A DNA stretch of 36,919 bases from Gemmatimonadota bacterium (GCA_025359135.1 JANYHJ010000211.1:1-36919); one strand, 5' to 3'; positions 15,869 to 24,331 are shown, counted from the first letter of the stretch. The notes: generated from the sequence alone by a model not told the origin. Numbers and translations are program-made.

Positions 15869-17666
15869 GCGCGGTGATTCCGCCAGCCCGATAGTCCGTC
15901 GTCGCCGAGAAAGGTGACGCGACGTTCGCGATCCAGATCGTGAGCGAGGCCTCGCTGCCCGGCGCCGGACGGAAGAGCACGCCAAGCTGCGCGCGCTGCG
16001 CGGCCTTGCTGTTGTCCGACGTGCCCGAGAGTCGGATGGACTGCATGCCGATGCCGGCGTCGGCGAGCACGTTCCACCCGATGTCCCGCGGAAGCTCGAA
16101 GTGCGCCGCGCCCTCACCGACGAGGAACTTCTGCGGCGCGAAGTAGCCGTCGCCGACCCCAGGCACGTCGTAGCCGTAGCCGCGTCCCGTCACGCCGATC
16201 CAGCTGCCACGCGCGAGCGCATAGCGCAACGTGGCCGCGTAGCCCAAGCGTGCGTTCGGCACGCCGCCGTTGCCGATCTTCGCGTAGCCCAGCGTGCCCT
16301 CGAGCGTGAAGCGGCCCGGCAGCGTCGCCGTCACGTCCGCGTCCACACCGTCGGTGCGGATGCGGTGCGTCATGAGCAGCGCCGTCTCGTCGAATGCGCC
16401 GCCCGACACCGTGAGGCCGCCCACGATACCCGACGCGATCGGCCCCGACGCACGCAGCATGTACGACGCCTGCGCGTCGCCGGGCTTCGCGGGCTGCGGC
16501 ACGAGCGGCGTGAGCGTGGCCGGATCGAGGGCGTTGAAGAGGTTGGCGGCGTCGTAGAGCGTGATCCCGACTTCACCGCGCATCGACCAGGCGGCGCCGA
16601 GCGGCGTCCACTGCGTGCCGATGCGCAGCGCACTCGTCGTGCCGGTGAAGGTCCCGAACTCCGCGCGACGCAGCTGCACCGTCGCGTTGAGCTTGCCCTG
16701 CCAGGGCGGCGCCACGCCGAAACCAAGCGCCGTGGTGAGTGTGCGATTCTGGTCGCTGTCGTTGGCGTAGGCCACGAGCAAATCACCGGCAGGGGCGAGA
16801 TCCGCGCGCACCCACGCGCGCTGCGAGAGCGCCTCGGCGTAGCCCGGGCTCACCACGAGCGCTTGCGCGAGTGCGCGATCGGCATCGCGCGGACGCCCCT
16901 GCCAGCGCTGCACCTGGCCCAAGCCCGTCCATCCTTCGGGATCCGCGGGATACTTGACCGTCACGTCGGCCCACTGCGCGCGTGCCGCGTCGAGGTCGCC
17001 GCGCCAGGCGGTCACGCGCGCGAGTCCCTTGGCCGCTTCGGCGGGAAGGCGCGTCTCGAGCGCGCGATACTCACCGGCGGCGTCATCGAACTTGCCGTCC
17101 CAGCTGAGCGTGCGGGCCAGCCCGGCGCGTGCGTCGTCGTCGTCGGCATGCCCCGCGATCCACGCGCGGTACGCGCTCGTCGCTCCTCCAAGATCACCAG
17201 CCCACGCCTGCACCTGCGCGCGCAGCAGCACCGCGTCGCGCTCTGCCGGAGCCGCGCCCACGACGGAGTCGAGCACCGCGAGCGACGCCGCGTACCGTGA
17301 TGCCCACGCCAGCGTACGAGCGCGACCCATCGGACCGCGCGCATCGGCGGGCTGCATGCGTTCGTAGCGCGCGAAGTAGCGGAGCGCGCTGTCGGTCTGC
17401 GTGGTCCACGAGAACACCGTAGCGACGCGCAGCACCGCACGCGGCGTCGCCAGTGAATCCTGCGCGAGCGCCGCGCGATAGAGCACGGCCGCCGAATCCG
17501 TGCGCCCCGCGTCCCAGAGCGTGTCGGCGCGCACGAGCAGCACCGTGACCGCTGACTGCGCCTCCGAACTGTGCGCCAGCAACATGCCCAGCGCGAGCCC
17601 GCCACACACGCGTGCGCACGCTCCCCGGAGGGCGCGTGCGCGCGAGGAGGGCGAGCGCCGTGTCAC
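15849..17666 (-). CDS. TPR plus outer-membrane beta-barrel protein (YaiO/PgaA-like)
   Basis: 605 residues from GTG 17666, two bases after the DUF2911 stop. A signal peptide (basic RRSPSSRARALRG, hydrophobic LALGMLLAHSSEA, cut near 36) is followed by TPR-like repeats (about 40-285), for example VLYRAALAQDSLATPRAVLR and DPEGWTGLGQVQRWQGRPRD. Residues ~300-605 alternate as beta strands and end in Phe (ITARGRLLF), the classic outer-membrane barrel signature. The order of TPR then barrel matches YaiO-family proteins and, in outline, PgaA, which export polysaccharide. Together with the deacetylase and synthase genes it probably forms the export pore. No pore activity can be read directly. Confidence 0.83.
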   Translation of the reverse strand: MTRRSPSSRARALRGACARVCGGLALGMLLAHSSEAQSAVTVLLVRADTLWDAGRTDSAAVLYRAALAQDSLATPRAVLRVATVFSWTTQTDSALRYFARYERMQPADARGPMGRARTLAWASRYAASLAVLDSVVGAAPAERDAVLLRAQVQAWAGDLGGATSAYRAWIAGHADDDDARAGLARTLSWDGKFDDAAGEYRALETRLPAEAAKGLARVTAWRGDLDAARAQWADVTVKYPADPEGWTGLGQVQRWQGRPRDADRALAQALVVSPGYAEALSQRAWVRADLAPAGDLLVAYANDSDQNRTLTTALGFGVAPPWQGKLNATVQLRRAEFGTFTGTTSALRIGTQWTPLGAAWSMRGEVGITLYDAANLFNALDPATLTPLVPQPAKPGDAQASYMLRASGPIASGIVGGLTVSGGAFDETALLMTHRIRTDGVDADVTATLPGRFTLEGTLGYAKIGNGGVPNARLGYAATLRYALARGSWIGVTGRGYGYDVPGVGDGYFAPQKFLVGEGAAHFELPRDIGWNVLADAGIGMQSIRLSGTSDNSKAAQRAQLGVLFRPAPGSEASLTIWIANVASPFSATTDYRAGGITARGRLLF

Positions 17667-17668
17667 GG

Positions 17669-18232
17669 CTACTTCGCCGCCCAATCCACCGTGAGCAGCA
17701 GCGTGCCCCACGCGATCGTCATCGTGCCCTTGGCCGCATCTGCGGCCGGTACGAGCGTGATCTGCAGGCTCTCCACCGGATCGGTGAGCGTCTTCGCATG
17801 GAGGTCGACCTTCACGAGGTCAGCCGACGCATCATACTCGGTGCCCCACTCGCCCGTCTTCTTGTTGACGATGAGCTTCCATCCCGACTTGGTCGGGAGC
17901 GTGAACAGCGTGTACTTGCCCTTGGGCACCGTGGCGCCGCCGAGCTTGAGGTCCACGTCGGTCGAAAATTCGGTGGCCGCGTTCGCGCCGAGGCGCCAGA
18001 CCTCGTCGAGCTTGACGAGGTCATGCATGACCTTGCGGCCGCGCGCGTGTGGCTGGCCGTAGTCGACGCGAATCTTGAACGGCGTGGGCGCGGGCTGTCC
18101 CTGCACGCGCGGTGCGGCGAGCGTCACTTCCGCCGTGGCGCGGGTGCTCGGCGCGGCCTTGATCTGGGCGCCGAGCGGAAGGGTCACGGTCGTCCCGAGG
18201 GCGACGGCGGCGATGAGGCGGAGACGGGTCAT
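17669..18232 (-). CDS. DUF2911 exported protein
   Basis: 187 residues with a signal peptide (LIAAVALGTTVTLPLGAQ). It carries the DUF2911 pattern: IRVDYGQPHARGRKVMHDLV, DEVWRLGANAATEFSTD, LGGATVPKGKYTLFTLPTK, GWKLIVNKKTGEWG and a closing LLTVDWAAK. The family is common in Bacteroidota and Gemmatimonadota and has no known function. Its stop is two bases from the OMP start, so it is likely the first gene of the OMP-deacetylase transcript. Whether it belongs to exopolysaccharide export or is a chance partner is open. Confidence 0.9.
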   Translation of the reverse strand: MTRLRLIAAVALGTTVTLPLGAQIKAAPSTRATAEVTLAAPRVQGQPAPTPFKIRVDYGQPHARGRKVMHDLVKLDEVWRLGANAATEFSTDVDLKLGGATVPKGKYTLFTLPTKSGWKLIVNKKTGEWGTEYDASADLVKVDLHAKTLTDPVESLQITLVPAADAAKGTMTIAWGTLLLTVDWAAK

Positions 18233-18286
18233 GGCGTGGGCATGTGGTGGAGGTATCGGCGCGCGCGGGGCGAGCGCCGTCCAGCG

Positions 18287-18315
18287 AAAAGGACGACCGA
18301 GACCGGGGCTCGGTC
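18287..18315 (-). terminator. Candidate terminator after the SET gene
   Basis: Perfect 7-bp stem GACCGAG (18295-18301) and CTCGGTC (18309-18315) with a 7-base loop. On the minus strand it is followed by GTCC and then TTTT (18287-18290 complement). It overlaps the SET stop codon. The short T-run makes it a weak intrinsic terminator. Confidence 0.45.
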
Positions 18316-18880
18316 AGCCCACGACGTGATCGGTGTGGCGAGCCTTGGCGTGGTGCTCGGCCGGGAGCTCGGGATCCTTCGGCGCGAGGATGGTGCCGCG
18401 GCAGTTGGCGGCACCGCAGTGGCAGGCGTAGTGCCGCTCGTCAGCCGCCGTCTCGGTGCCGTCGCGGACGTAGCCGTAGTCGTAGGCGAGCTCCGTACCC
18501 TCGGGAATGTCGCGCGTGGCCTCGATCCAGATCTCGCGCTTGTCGATGACCGCCTCGCAGTTCGGATCACACGAATGGTTGATGAAACGCGCATCGCTGC
18601 CACCGACGAAACCGTCAACGACGATGCGCGACGTGAGCGTGAAGAGGAAGGTGTGGTGGCGCTGCATGGCCGCGTCGTCGTAGCGGCGATCGGCTTCGGC
18701 GTGGCTCACCTGCTCGCCGGTGTACTCGATGATGCGCGTTCCCTTGGCGATCGCGGTGCGGGCGAAGACTCCGCGGCCCTGGATCGTCGATTCGCGGACG
18801 ACGTGCAGCGGTGCGGGTGCAACGGGCTTGGCAGCGCGCGGTGGGCGGCTCGTGTTCGAGCGAGTGCGTGTGGTTGGCAT
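18314..18880 (-). CDS. SET-domain protein lysine methyltransferase
   Basis: 188 residues. SET motifs in order: STIQGRGVFA (31-40), IIEYTGE (50-56), DARFINHSCDPNC (96-108, SAM and pseudoknot segment), ELAYDYGY (130-137) and a post-SET zinc motif CHCGAANCRG (153-162). The conserved Tyr, the Asn-His of NHSC and all post-SET cysteines are present, so the enzyme should be active. SET proteins methylate lysine side chains; bacterial targets are mostly unknown, with histone-like or ribosomal proteins as candidates. The basic, disordered first ~20 residues (TTRTRSNTSRPPRAAK) could bind nucleic acid. The ATG is 9 bases after the CPBP protease stop, so the two are probably co-transcribed. Confidence 0.92.
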   Translation of the reverse strand: MPTTRTRSNTSRPPRAAKPVAPAPLHVVRESTIQGRGVFARTAIAKGTRIIEYTGEQVSHAEADRRYDDAAMQRHHTFLFTLTSRIVVDGFVGGSDARFINHSCDPNCEAVIDKREIWIEATRDIPEGTELAYDYGYVRDGTETAADERHYACHCGAANCRGTILAPKDPELPAEHHAKARHTDHVVG

Positions 18881-18889
18881 GCGCGGAAC

Positions 18890-21800
18890 TTAAGCGACGG
18901 TCGTGACGCGCTCCCGCGCTCGCACCAGCCGGTGCACGACCGCCACGACCAGCGCGGCCGCGAGCACGCCGCCGAGGGCGGCCAGCCGGTCCAGGTCGTG
19001 CGCGGCCATCGGCCACAAGCTGAGCTGCTCCAGTCCTGCGTAGACGGCGGCCGCGATCACCCACGCGGCGAGGCCATCCCGGCCCCAGCGCGCCACCGCG
19101 TGCCACCACGCGTAGCCGATCACGATGATCGCGGCCGCTACCAGCGGCGCCAGGCGCGCTGACCCCTCGCCGCGCGCCGTGAGCACGATGGCCACCACGA
19201 GCGCCCCGCCGATCATGAGCGCCGGGCGCACCCAGCGCCGCTCCGCCACGCCCGCCAGCAGGAGCGCAGGCAGCACCACCAGCAGCGGCAGCACGGCCGC
19301 ACTCGTCAGCACGTCGAGCGCGTTCGCCGCGACCGGCCAGAACGCACCGAGCGCCGTGTTCGCGCCACGCATCGTGCCGCTCAGCGTGCCAAGCCAGAAC
19401 GAGAGCTGCGAGGTACCCAAGGCGAGTGCACCAAGCGCGAACCCCGACCGCATCACCTCACCGCTCGAGGTCGCGACCGGCAGCCTCGTGCGACGGCGGA
19501 GCGCCTCGGCCGAGAGCCAGAGCGATGCCGGCAGCACGAGCACGAAGAGCTGCGCCGCGATCGCGACCATGGCCGACACGACATGCGACGTCCACGGCGT
19601 GGCCGTGTCCCACTGCGCGAGCGCGTCCGGGAGTGCGTTGAGGCCGTGCCCCGCCTGCAGTGCCAGCAACGCCGCGAGCAGCACGATGACCTGTCGCCGC
19701 GTGAGTGCGTGATCGTCGCGACGCGGTGCGCGCCGTCCGACGACGAACGCGGGGACGAGCACCGCCAGCACGAGCGCGATGCCCGCGACCATCGCCACCG
19801 TCGCGCGCTGCTCGGCCGCGGCCGCATCGGCGCGCTCCCAGCGCTCGGGAAAGCGCAGCGCGCGCGCGACGCCGACGGCCTCGTTGCCCGCCACACGCAC
19901 CCGCACGCGCGCCGTCGCGCCCCCGGGAATCGTCACGCCACGATCGTCGAAGGTGAAGAGCAGGTCGTGGCGATGCGGGCGTTGCTCCTCGTCGACACCG
20001 GCATCGCGCAGCGCGCTCGTGTCGATGCCGGACGCGGCCGCCGCACGCAGCGCGATCAGGCGCGCGGAGTCGCGCGGCAGGTCCGGGCGCGCCGCGTCTT
20101 CCGCGATGACGTGCCGCCAGTCGTGAGGCGTGCCGTCGGCGAGCAGGTGCAGCCGCCACCCCTCGGCCTTCTCCGCCACCGTGCCCTCGCGGCGATCGAA
20201 CCGCACCCCCCACCCCGCGAGCGCGCGGTAGCTGCGTGCGAGCGGCGCGGCCAGCGCCGGCCGCTCGATGTGCGCGAGGAAACGCGCGCCCTCGGCGTCG
20301 TCGCCACCGATGACCTCTGCCATCGGCGCGAGGCCGTCGAGGTGGGCGCCGCGCGCGCGCAGCACTGAATCCGCGATGGCGATCGCGCGCAGACGAGCGA
20401 CCGAGTAGCGAGGCTCGGCAATGTTCGTGTCGCGCGGCACGAGCAGTGCGAGGGCACCCGCCGCGACCATGAGCAGGCGCAGGTCGCGTCCAGTTCGTGG
20501 ATGCGTGGCGTCGAGCGGCACGTCGAGCAGCGCGTCGAGCGGCACGTCGAGCGGCACGTCGAGCGGCAGGGACATATGCGCCGCGCTCGCAGCAGGACGT
20601 CGGTCCTCGCGCGATCTGACGCGATCGCGCAGTGCGTCGGGTTCCCTTGAGGCATCGCCGTACGCCGTCGTCTCGCGCTCGCGCACGGCGTCTCCCTCAC
20701 GCGGTGCGGGCGCCTCGTCACCGGGATCGCGCTCGACAGGCGCTTGCCACGCGCTGAACGTCAGCGTCTCCCACGCGGGCGCCTGAGCGGCGCGCCGCCA
20801 CTGCGCCCACATCACGATGGCCGCCGGTGCGAGCAGCGTGGCCACCACCACCGCGAGCGAGACGCGATACGCCGGCGCGTCGCCCGCCATCGCGAACAGC
20901 CCGAACAGGAGCAGGTCGAAGGTGAAGTGGCAGACCACGGTCGGCACGAGGCCGAAGCGGAGGAAGATCACCGCCCACAGCGTCGCTTCGGCAAAGAGCT
21001 CGACGCCGCGCGAGTACGCGGGCCACGAGGCGTAGCTTGCGTGCGCGAAGCCGAAGACGAGCGCCGTCCCGATCACGCCGAGGACCATCGCACCGCGCTG
21101 CCACGAGCGCCCGCGCGTGAGCAGGCCGATGGCGGAGAGCGGCACCGCACGGAAGAGCACCTCCTCCATGACGCCGGCCTGCGCCGCATTCGCGATGGCC
21201 GAGAGAAAGGGCAGCGGCGTCGCGATCGCGTTGGGGTCATCGAGCAAGGCGCTCGGCACCCACCAGCCGAGCGTGCTGCGCGCCACGAGGTAGAAGGTGG
21301 CCACGTAGCCGAGCCCGACCGCGCAGAGCGCGTAGCCTGCGAGCACCTGCTTCGTGAAGCGCTGCGTGCCGCGCGCGCGCCACGCCGACCACCAGTCGAG
21401 GTGCTCCGGAAACGCGGTACGCACGAGCGATTCACCACCCGCGAGCACCACCACGAGGAAGGCGCCGAAGAGGATCGGCACGAGCAGTGCGCCGAGCGCT
21501 TGCCTGAGCAGGAAGGTGCCCGGCGCGGACGTGGTGCTGTACGCGTACCAGCTGCCGGGGATGTCGTTGGCCATCGCCGCGGCCTGGAGTCCTGCGATCA
21601 CCGACGCAGCCACGATCGCGCCGCGCCAGCGCACGGCGCCATCACGCTGGGCGCGATAGAGCGCGATCAGCGCAAGCAGCCCGTACACCGGAAAGCCGAA
21701 GGCGGCGAGCGACGCGAGCAGTTCATTGCTCGAACGCATTTCGGCGTAGCGCCGCGCAAACGATTCGGGAATCACGACGTACTCGCGCGCACCCACGACG

Positions 21801-22444
21801 AGGTCACCCGCGATGTCGACGTCCATCCGGAGCGGCGCGCCCGCGATGCGGCCCGTGCTACGCTCGAACGTGAAGCTGCGATTGACGCGCCCGCTCGCGG
21901 GCACCACCTCCCGCGATGCCGAAAGGAGCGGCCACGCACCCGCGTCCTTGCCCATCCACTGCGTGAGCACCTCGCGGGCACGACTGGCGGCAGCGGCGGA
22001 GTCGAGCTCTGGCCGGCGATCCGTTTCCGCGAGGCGACGCCAGAAGCCGGTCACGCGACCATCGGGAGCGAAGCGCACGCGCGTCTCGTGCACGTCGCCC
22101 GGCGTCAGCGCGCGAACGGTCCAGCGGAAGAGCGCGACGTCGCCGGATGCCGCGATGGTATCGAGCGCGGCCTTGCCGTTTGGCGCCGCGAGCTCGAGAA
22201 AGAGCTGCAGCGAATCTTCCTCCGCGAAGTGCACGGCCGTGCGCCCTTCGGGAAACGGCAGCTCATGCGCGCGCGCGAAGCTCCGCGCTGCCGAAAGCGC
22301 GAGCGGCGCCGTGAGCTTCTGCGTGAGGCGTACCTGCGGCACCGCCTGCTCGAACAGCAGCACGGCGAGCGTGGCACCGATGAGTCCCGCCGCCGCCACG
22401 CCCAGCGTGACGGTCAGACGGCGCGCTCTGCTCTCGACCTGCAT
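18890..22444 (-). CDS. CPBP-family intramembrane protease, internally duplicated
   Basis: 1184 residues, several times the usual ~250-300. A first helix (10-31) precedes an ectodomain (35-240), helices, and a CPBP/Abi domain (about 365-550) with EEVLFR (427-432), FGFAH (464-468) and HFTFD (506-510), the glutamate and histidine motifs of this protease family. A hydrophilic linker (560-655) contains PLDV repeats. A second helix (656-671) then precedes a second ectodomain (672-880) and more helices. The second half resembles the first: compare MDVDIAGDLVVGAR (207-220) with VRVRVAGNEAVGVA (846-859), each followed by a helix. The second half lacks the EExxxR motif. Substrate unknown; some CPBP proteins cleave prenylated or anchor peptides. 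Confidence 0.85.
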   Translation of the reverse strand: MQVESRARRLTVTLGVAAAGLIGATLAVLLFEQAVPQVRLTQKLTAPLALSAARSFARAHELPFPEGRTAVHFAEEDSLQLFLELAAPNGKAALDTIAASGDVALFRWTVRALTPGDVHETRVRFAPDGRVTGFWRRLAETDRRPELDSAAAASRAREVLTQWMGKDAGAWPLLSASREVVPASGRVNRSFTFERSTGRIAGAPLRMDVDIAGDLVVGAREYVVIPESFARRYAEMRSSNELLASLAAFGFPVYGLLALIALYRAQRDGAVRWRGAIVAASVIAGLQAAAMANDIPGSWYAYSTTSAPGTFLLRQALGALLVPILFGAFLVVVLAGGESLVRTAFPEHLDWWSAWRARGTQRFTKQVLAGYALCAVGLGYVATFYLVARSTLGWWVPSALLDDPNAIATPLPFLSAIANAAQAGVMEEVLFRAVPLSAIGLLTRGRSWQRGAMVLGVIGTALVFGFAHASYASWPAYSRGVELFAEATLWAVIFLRFGLVPTVVCHFTFDLLLFGLFAMAGDAPAYRVSLAVVVATLLAPAAIVMWAQWRRAAQAPAWETLTFSAWQAPVERDPGDEAPAPREGDAVRERETTAYGDASREPDALRDRVRSREDRRPAASAAHMSLPLDVPLDVPLDALLDVPLDATHPRTGRDLRLLMVAAGALALLVPRDTNIAEPRYSVARLRAIAIADSVLRARGAHLDGLAPMAEVIGGDDAEGARFLAHIERPALAAPLARSYRALAGWGVRFDRREGTVAEKAEGWRLHLLADGTPHDWRHVIAEDAARPDLPRDSARLIALRAAAASGIDTSALRDAGVDEEQRPHRHDLLFTFDDRGVTIPGGATARVRVRVAGNEAVGVARALRFPERWERADAAAAEQRATVAMVAGIALVLAVLVPAFVVGRRAPRRDDHALTRRQVIVLLAALLALQAGHGLNALPDALAQWDTATPWTSHVVSAMVAIAAQLFVLVLPASLWLSAEALRRRTRLPVATSSGEVMRSGFALGALALGTSQLSFWLGTLSGTMRGANTALGAFWPVAANALDVLTSAAVLPLLVVLPALLLAGVAERRWVRPALMIGGALVVAIVLTARGEGSARLAPLVAAAIIVIGYAWWHAVARWGRDGLAAWVIAAAVYAGLEQLSLWPMAAHDLDRLAALGGVLAAALVVAVVHRLVRARERVTTVA
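20510..20569 (-). repeat. Five 12-bp units coding a PLDV repeat in the CPBP linker
   Basis: Five head-to-tail 12-mers of GTCGAGCGGCAC (one unit GTCGAGCAGCGC, last ends in G) lie in frame inside the CPBP protease gene. On the minus strand they give PLDVPLDVPLDALLDVPLD, a four-residue repeat in the linker between the two halves. Copy number probably varies among strains. Confidence 0.9.
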
Positions 22445-22459
22445 GCGTCTGCGGCCCGC

Positions 22460-22924
22460 CTATCGCTTCGCGTACACCTTCGCGCTGCCATCCCGCGCGA
22501 GCAGCATCACCTCGAAGTGCTCCGGCGGCCCCTGCTCCATCCCGGGTGACCCCACGGGCATGCCCGGCACCGCGAGCCCCAGCGCCGTCGGCTGCTCCGT
22601 GAGCAGCTGCTTCACGAGGTCGGCCGGCACGTGTCCCTCGATCACGTAGCGTCCGACCAGTCCCGTGTGGCACGACTGGTACTGCTCGCGCACCCCCATC
22701 TGCGCCTTCACCGCGGCTACGTCCTCGGTGTCGATCGCCTTGACGTCGAAGCCGGCGGCCGTCATGTGCCGCACCCAGTTGGTGCAGCAGCCGCAACTGC
22801 GGCTCTTGTACACCGTGATCAGGGTGCCGCCCGCGGCGTGCACGGCGCGGGGCAGCGCGCCCACGAGCGCCAGCGCGCCCAGCTGCGCGAGGAGCGTGCG
22901 GCGCGAAAGCGTGTGGTCGCGCAT
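22460..22924 (-). CDS. Tat-exported DUF411 metal-related protein
   Basis: 154 residues from ATG 22924. The N-terminus SRRTLLAQLGALALVG is a twin-arginine type signal ending near AVHAAG. The mature part shows TVYKSRSCGCCTNWVRHM (Cys44, Cys46, Cys47), YQSCHTG and YVIEGHVPADLV, the DUF411 pattern. Family members are often found near copper resistance genes and are thought to bind metal through these cysteines. No copper genes are seen here, so the link is only family knowledge. The ATG is two bases after the YfiT-type gene stop, and GGAAGG lies 10 bases before it. Confidence 0.9.
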   Translation of the reverse strand: MRDHTLSRRTLLAQLGALALVGALPRAVHAAGGTLITVYKSRSCGCCTNWVRHMTAAGFDVKAIDTEDVAAVKAQMGVREQYQSCHTGLVGRYVIEGHVPADLVKQLLTEQPTALGLAVPGMPVGSPGMEQGPPEHFEVMLLARDGSAKVYAKR

Positions 22925-22926
22925 GG

Positions 22927-23463
22927 TCACCATCCCTTCCGTTGACGGAGTGTCGTGATGTGCGCGGCGTGATGACGCGAATGCCACGCGTACATGGCGA
23001 GCAGGTCGTCGAGCGTCATCGGCCCATTGTCAGGGTGCAACAGCGTTCGCGCGAACTGCGCGGGGGTCAGGACGCACCAGACGCTCGTGAACCGCGCGTG
23101 CAGCCCATCAAGGAGCTGGAGCGACGCTTCGACCGGCGCCGCGGCCTGGTCGGGAAAGCTCGACCACGCACCCTCGTCGTACGGCTTGATCGTCGGCGTC
23201 TCTTCCGTGAGCGCGAACTTGAGCCGGCAGTACGCATTCATGTGACTCTCGGGCACGTGGTGCACCACCTGCCGCACCGTCCAGCCACCGTCGCGATACG
23301 GCGTGTCGAGTTGTGCCGCATCCAGCCCGTGCACCGCGGCGCGGAACTGCGCAGGGAACGCCGTCAGGACGTCGATGGCCGCCGCACGCGCGTTCGGCGC
23401 CAGTGTGCCTGGCATCGTGAAGCGACCCACCGGATAGCGCAGCGACTCATCAGTCACGGTCAT
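22927..23463 (-). CDS. YfiT/BstA-type DinB-fold thiol transferase
   Basis: 178 residues. The motifs LRYPVGRF (8-15), LDTPYRDGGWTVRQVVHHV, ESHMNAYCRLKFALTEETPTIKPYDEGAWSS, split here by family position, and the C-terminal WHSRHHAAHITTLRQRKGW match YfiT proteins. The family is metal-dependent (three histidines, in HHV and HSRHHAAH) and in Bacillus includes the bacillithiol S-transferase BstA. No bacillithiol synthesis gene is visible, so the thiol cofactor is unknown. It sits between an ATP-grasp gene and DUF411 with gaps of 10 and 2 bases, so co-transcription is likely. Confidence 0.9.
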   Translation of the reverse strand: MTVTDESLRYPVGRFTMPGTLAPNARAAAIDVLTAFPAQFRAAVHGLDAAQLDTPYRDGGWTVRQVVHHVPESHMNAYCRLKFALTEETPTIKPYDEGAWSSFPDQAAAPVEASLQLLDGLHARFTSVWCVLTPAQFARTLLHPDNGPMTLDDLLAMYAWHSRHHAAHITTLRQRKGW

Positions 23464-23473
23464 CGTGGAGACA

Positions 23474-24331
23474 TCATCGAGTATGGAAGGCCGCCATGAG
23501 CGCGTCGGCGAACCGCGCTGCGGCCGCGGGGTGCAGGGTCACGAACAGTTCGGGCTCGATCAACTCCAGCTCCATCAAGAGCGGTCCCTGCGCCGTCTCG
23601 AGCAGGTCCACGCGCGCGTACACCGGCGCCATGGGCGCGGCAGCAATCGCCGCCTCGCCAAGCGCTCGTGCCTGCAGGCTTGCCTCGGCGGGCACGTACG
23701 TGCCCCCGAACTCGCTCTGCACGCGATACTCACCAGCGCGCGGTGTCTTGCGGGCCGCGTGCGAGTACTGGCCGCCGATGTACACCAGCGAGAGCTCGCC
23801 GTTCGCGACCTCGGGCACGAACTGTTGGACAATCGCGCCACTCGTCACCACCGTGGCCCACTGCGCTTGGTCGAGCGACTGACCGGTAGCCAGCAGGTGC
23901 GTGCCGTGCGCGGTGGCCGAGATGCGCGGCTTGACCACGAGATCGCTCCAGCCACGCTCGGCGCGCACCGCGTCGAGGTCGGGTTGCTCGCCCACGTCGA
24001 ACCACTGCGACGGCGGCAACGGCACGCCCACCGCTTCAAGGTCGCGCAGGTAGCCCTTGTCCATGTTCCAGCGCACGAGCGGCGCGGGATTCACGATGTG
24101 TGCGCCGGCAGTGGTGCAGGCGTCGAGCCACGCCCCGAACTCCGCGCCGCGCAGGTGGTAGTCCCACGTGGAGCGCAGGCAGAGCAGCTGGCCCGCTGTC
24201 CGCTCGGGCTCCATCGCATCCCACGCCTGATGGCACGCATGCACGCCGCGCGCCCGAAGCGCGTCCGCGAGCAGCGCGTCCGACGCGGTCGGCGCCGAGA
24301 GCTTCGCGCAGGAGACCAGTACGCACTCCAT
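23474..24331 (-). CDS. ATP-grasp ligase, RimK/glutathione-synthase-like
   Basis: 285 residues. Characteristic pieces are LRSTWDYH (52-59), NMDKGYLRDLEAVGVPLPP (ATP-grasp N-lobe start), DLVVKPRISATAHGTH (ATP-binding Lys and loop), GELSLVYIGGQYSHAARKTP and LLMELELIEPELF (metal-binding Glu pair). The family couples ATP to form a peptide-like bond between a carboxylate and an amine. The closest type I can recall is the DcsG-like group of small stand-alone ATP-grasp enzymes; substrates of most are unknown. No Shine-Dalgarno is evident before the ATG. It is the first gene of the block running to the SET gene. Confidence 0.82.
   Translation of the reverse strand: MECVLVSCAKLSAPTASDALLADALRARGVHACHQAWDAMEPERTAGQLLCLRSTWDYHLRGAEFGAWLDACTTAGAHIVNPAPLVRWNMDKGYLRDLEAVGVPLPPSQWFDVGEQPDLDAVRAERGWSDLVVKPRISATAHGTHLLATGQSLDQAQWATVVTSGAIVQQFVPEVANGELSLVYIGGQYSHAARKTPRAGEYRVQSEFGGTYVPAEASLQARALGEAAIAAAPMAPVYARVDLLETAQGPLLMELELIEPELFVTLHPAAAARFADALMAAFHTR

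Noticed and set aside
14033-15877. Plus-strand frame antisense to the deacetylase
   Set aside because: No recognisable fold, strong Arg/Glu bias, and the minus strand encodes clear NodB motifs.
20744-22549. Plus-strand frame antisense to the CPBP protease
   Set aside because: Only biased composition; opposite strand encodes membrane helices and protease motifs.
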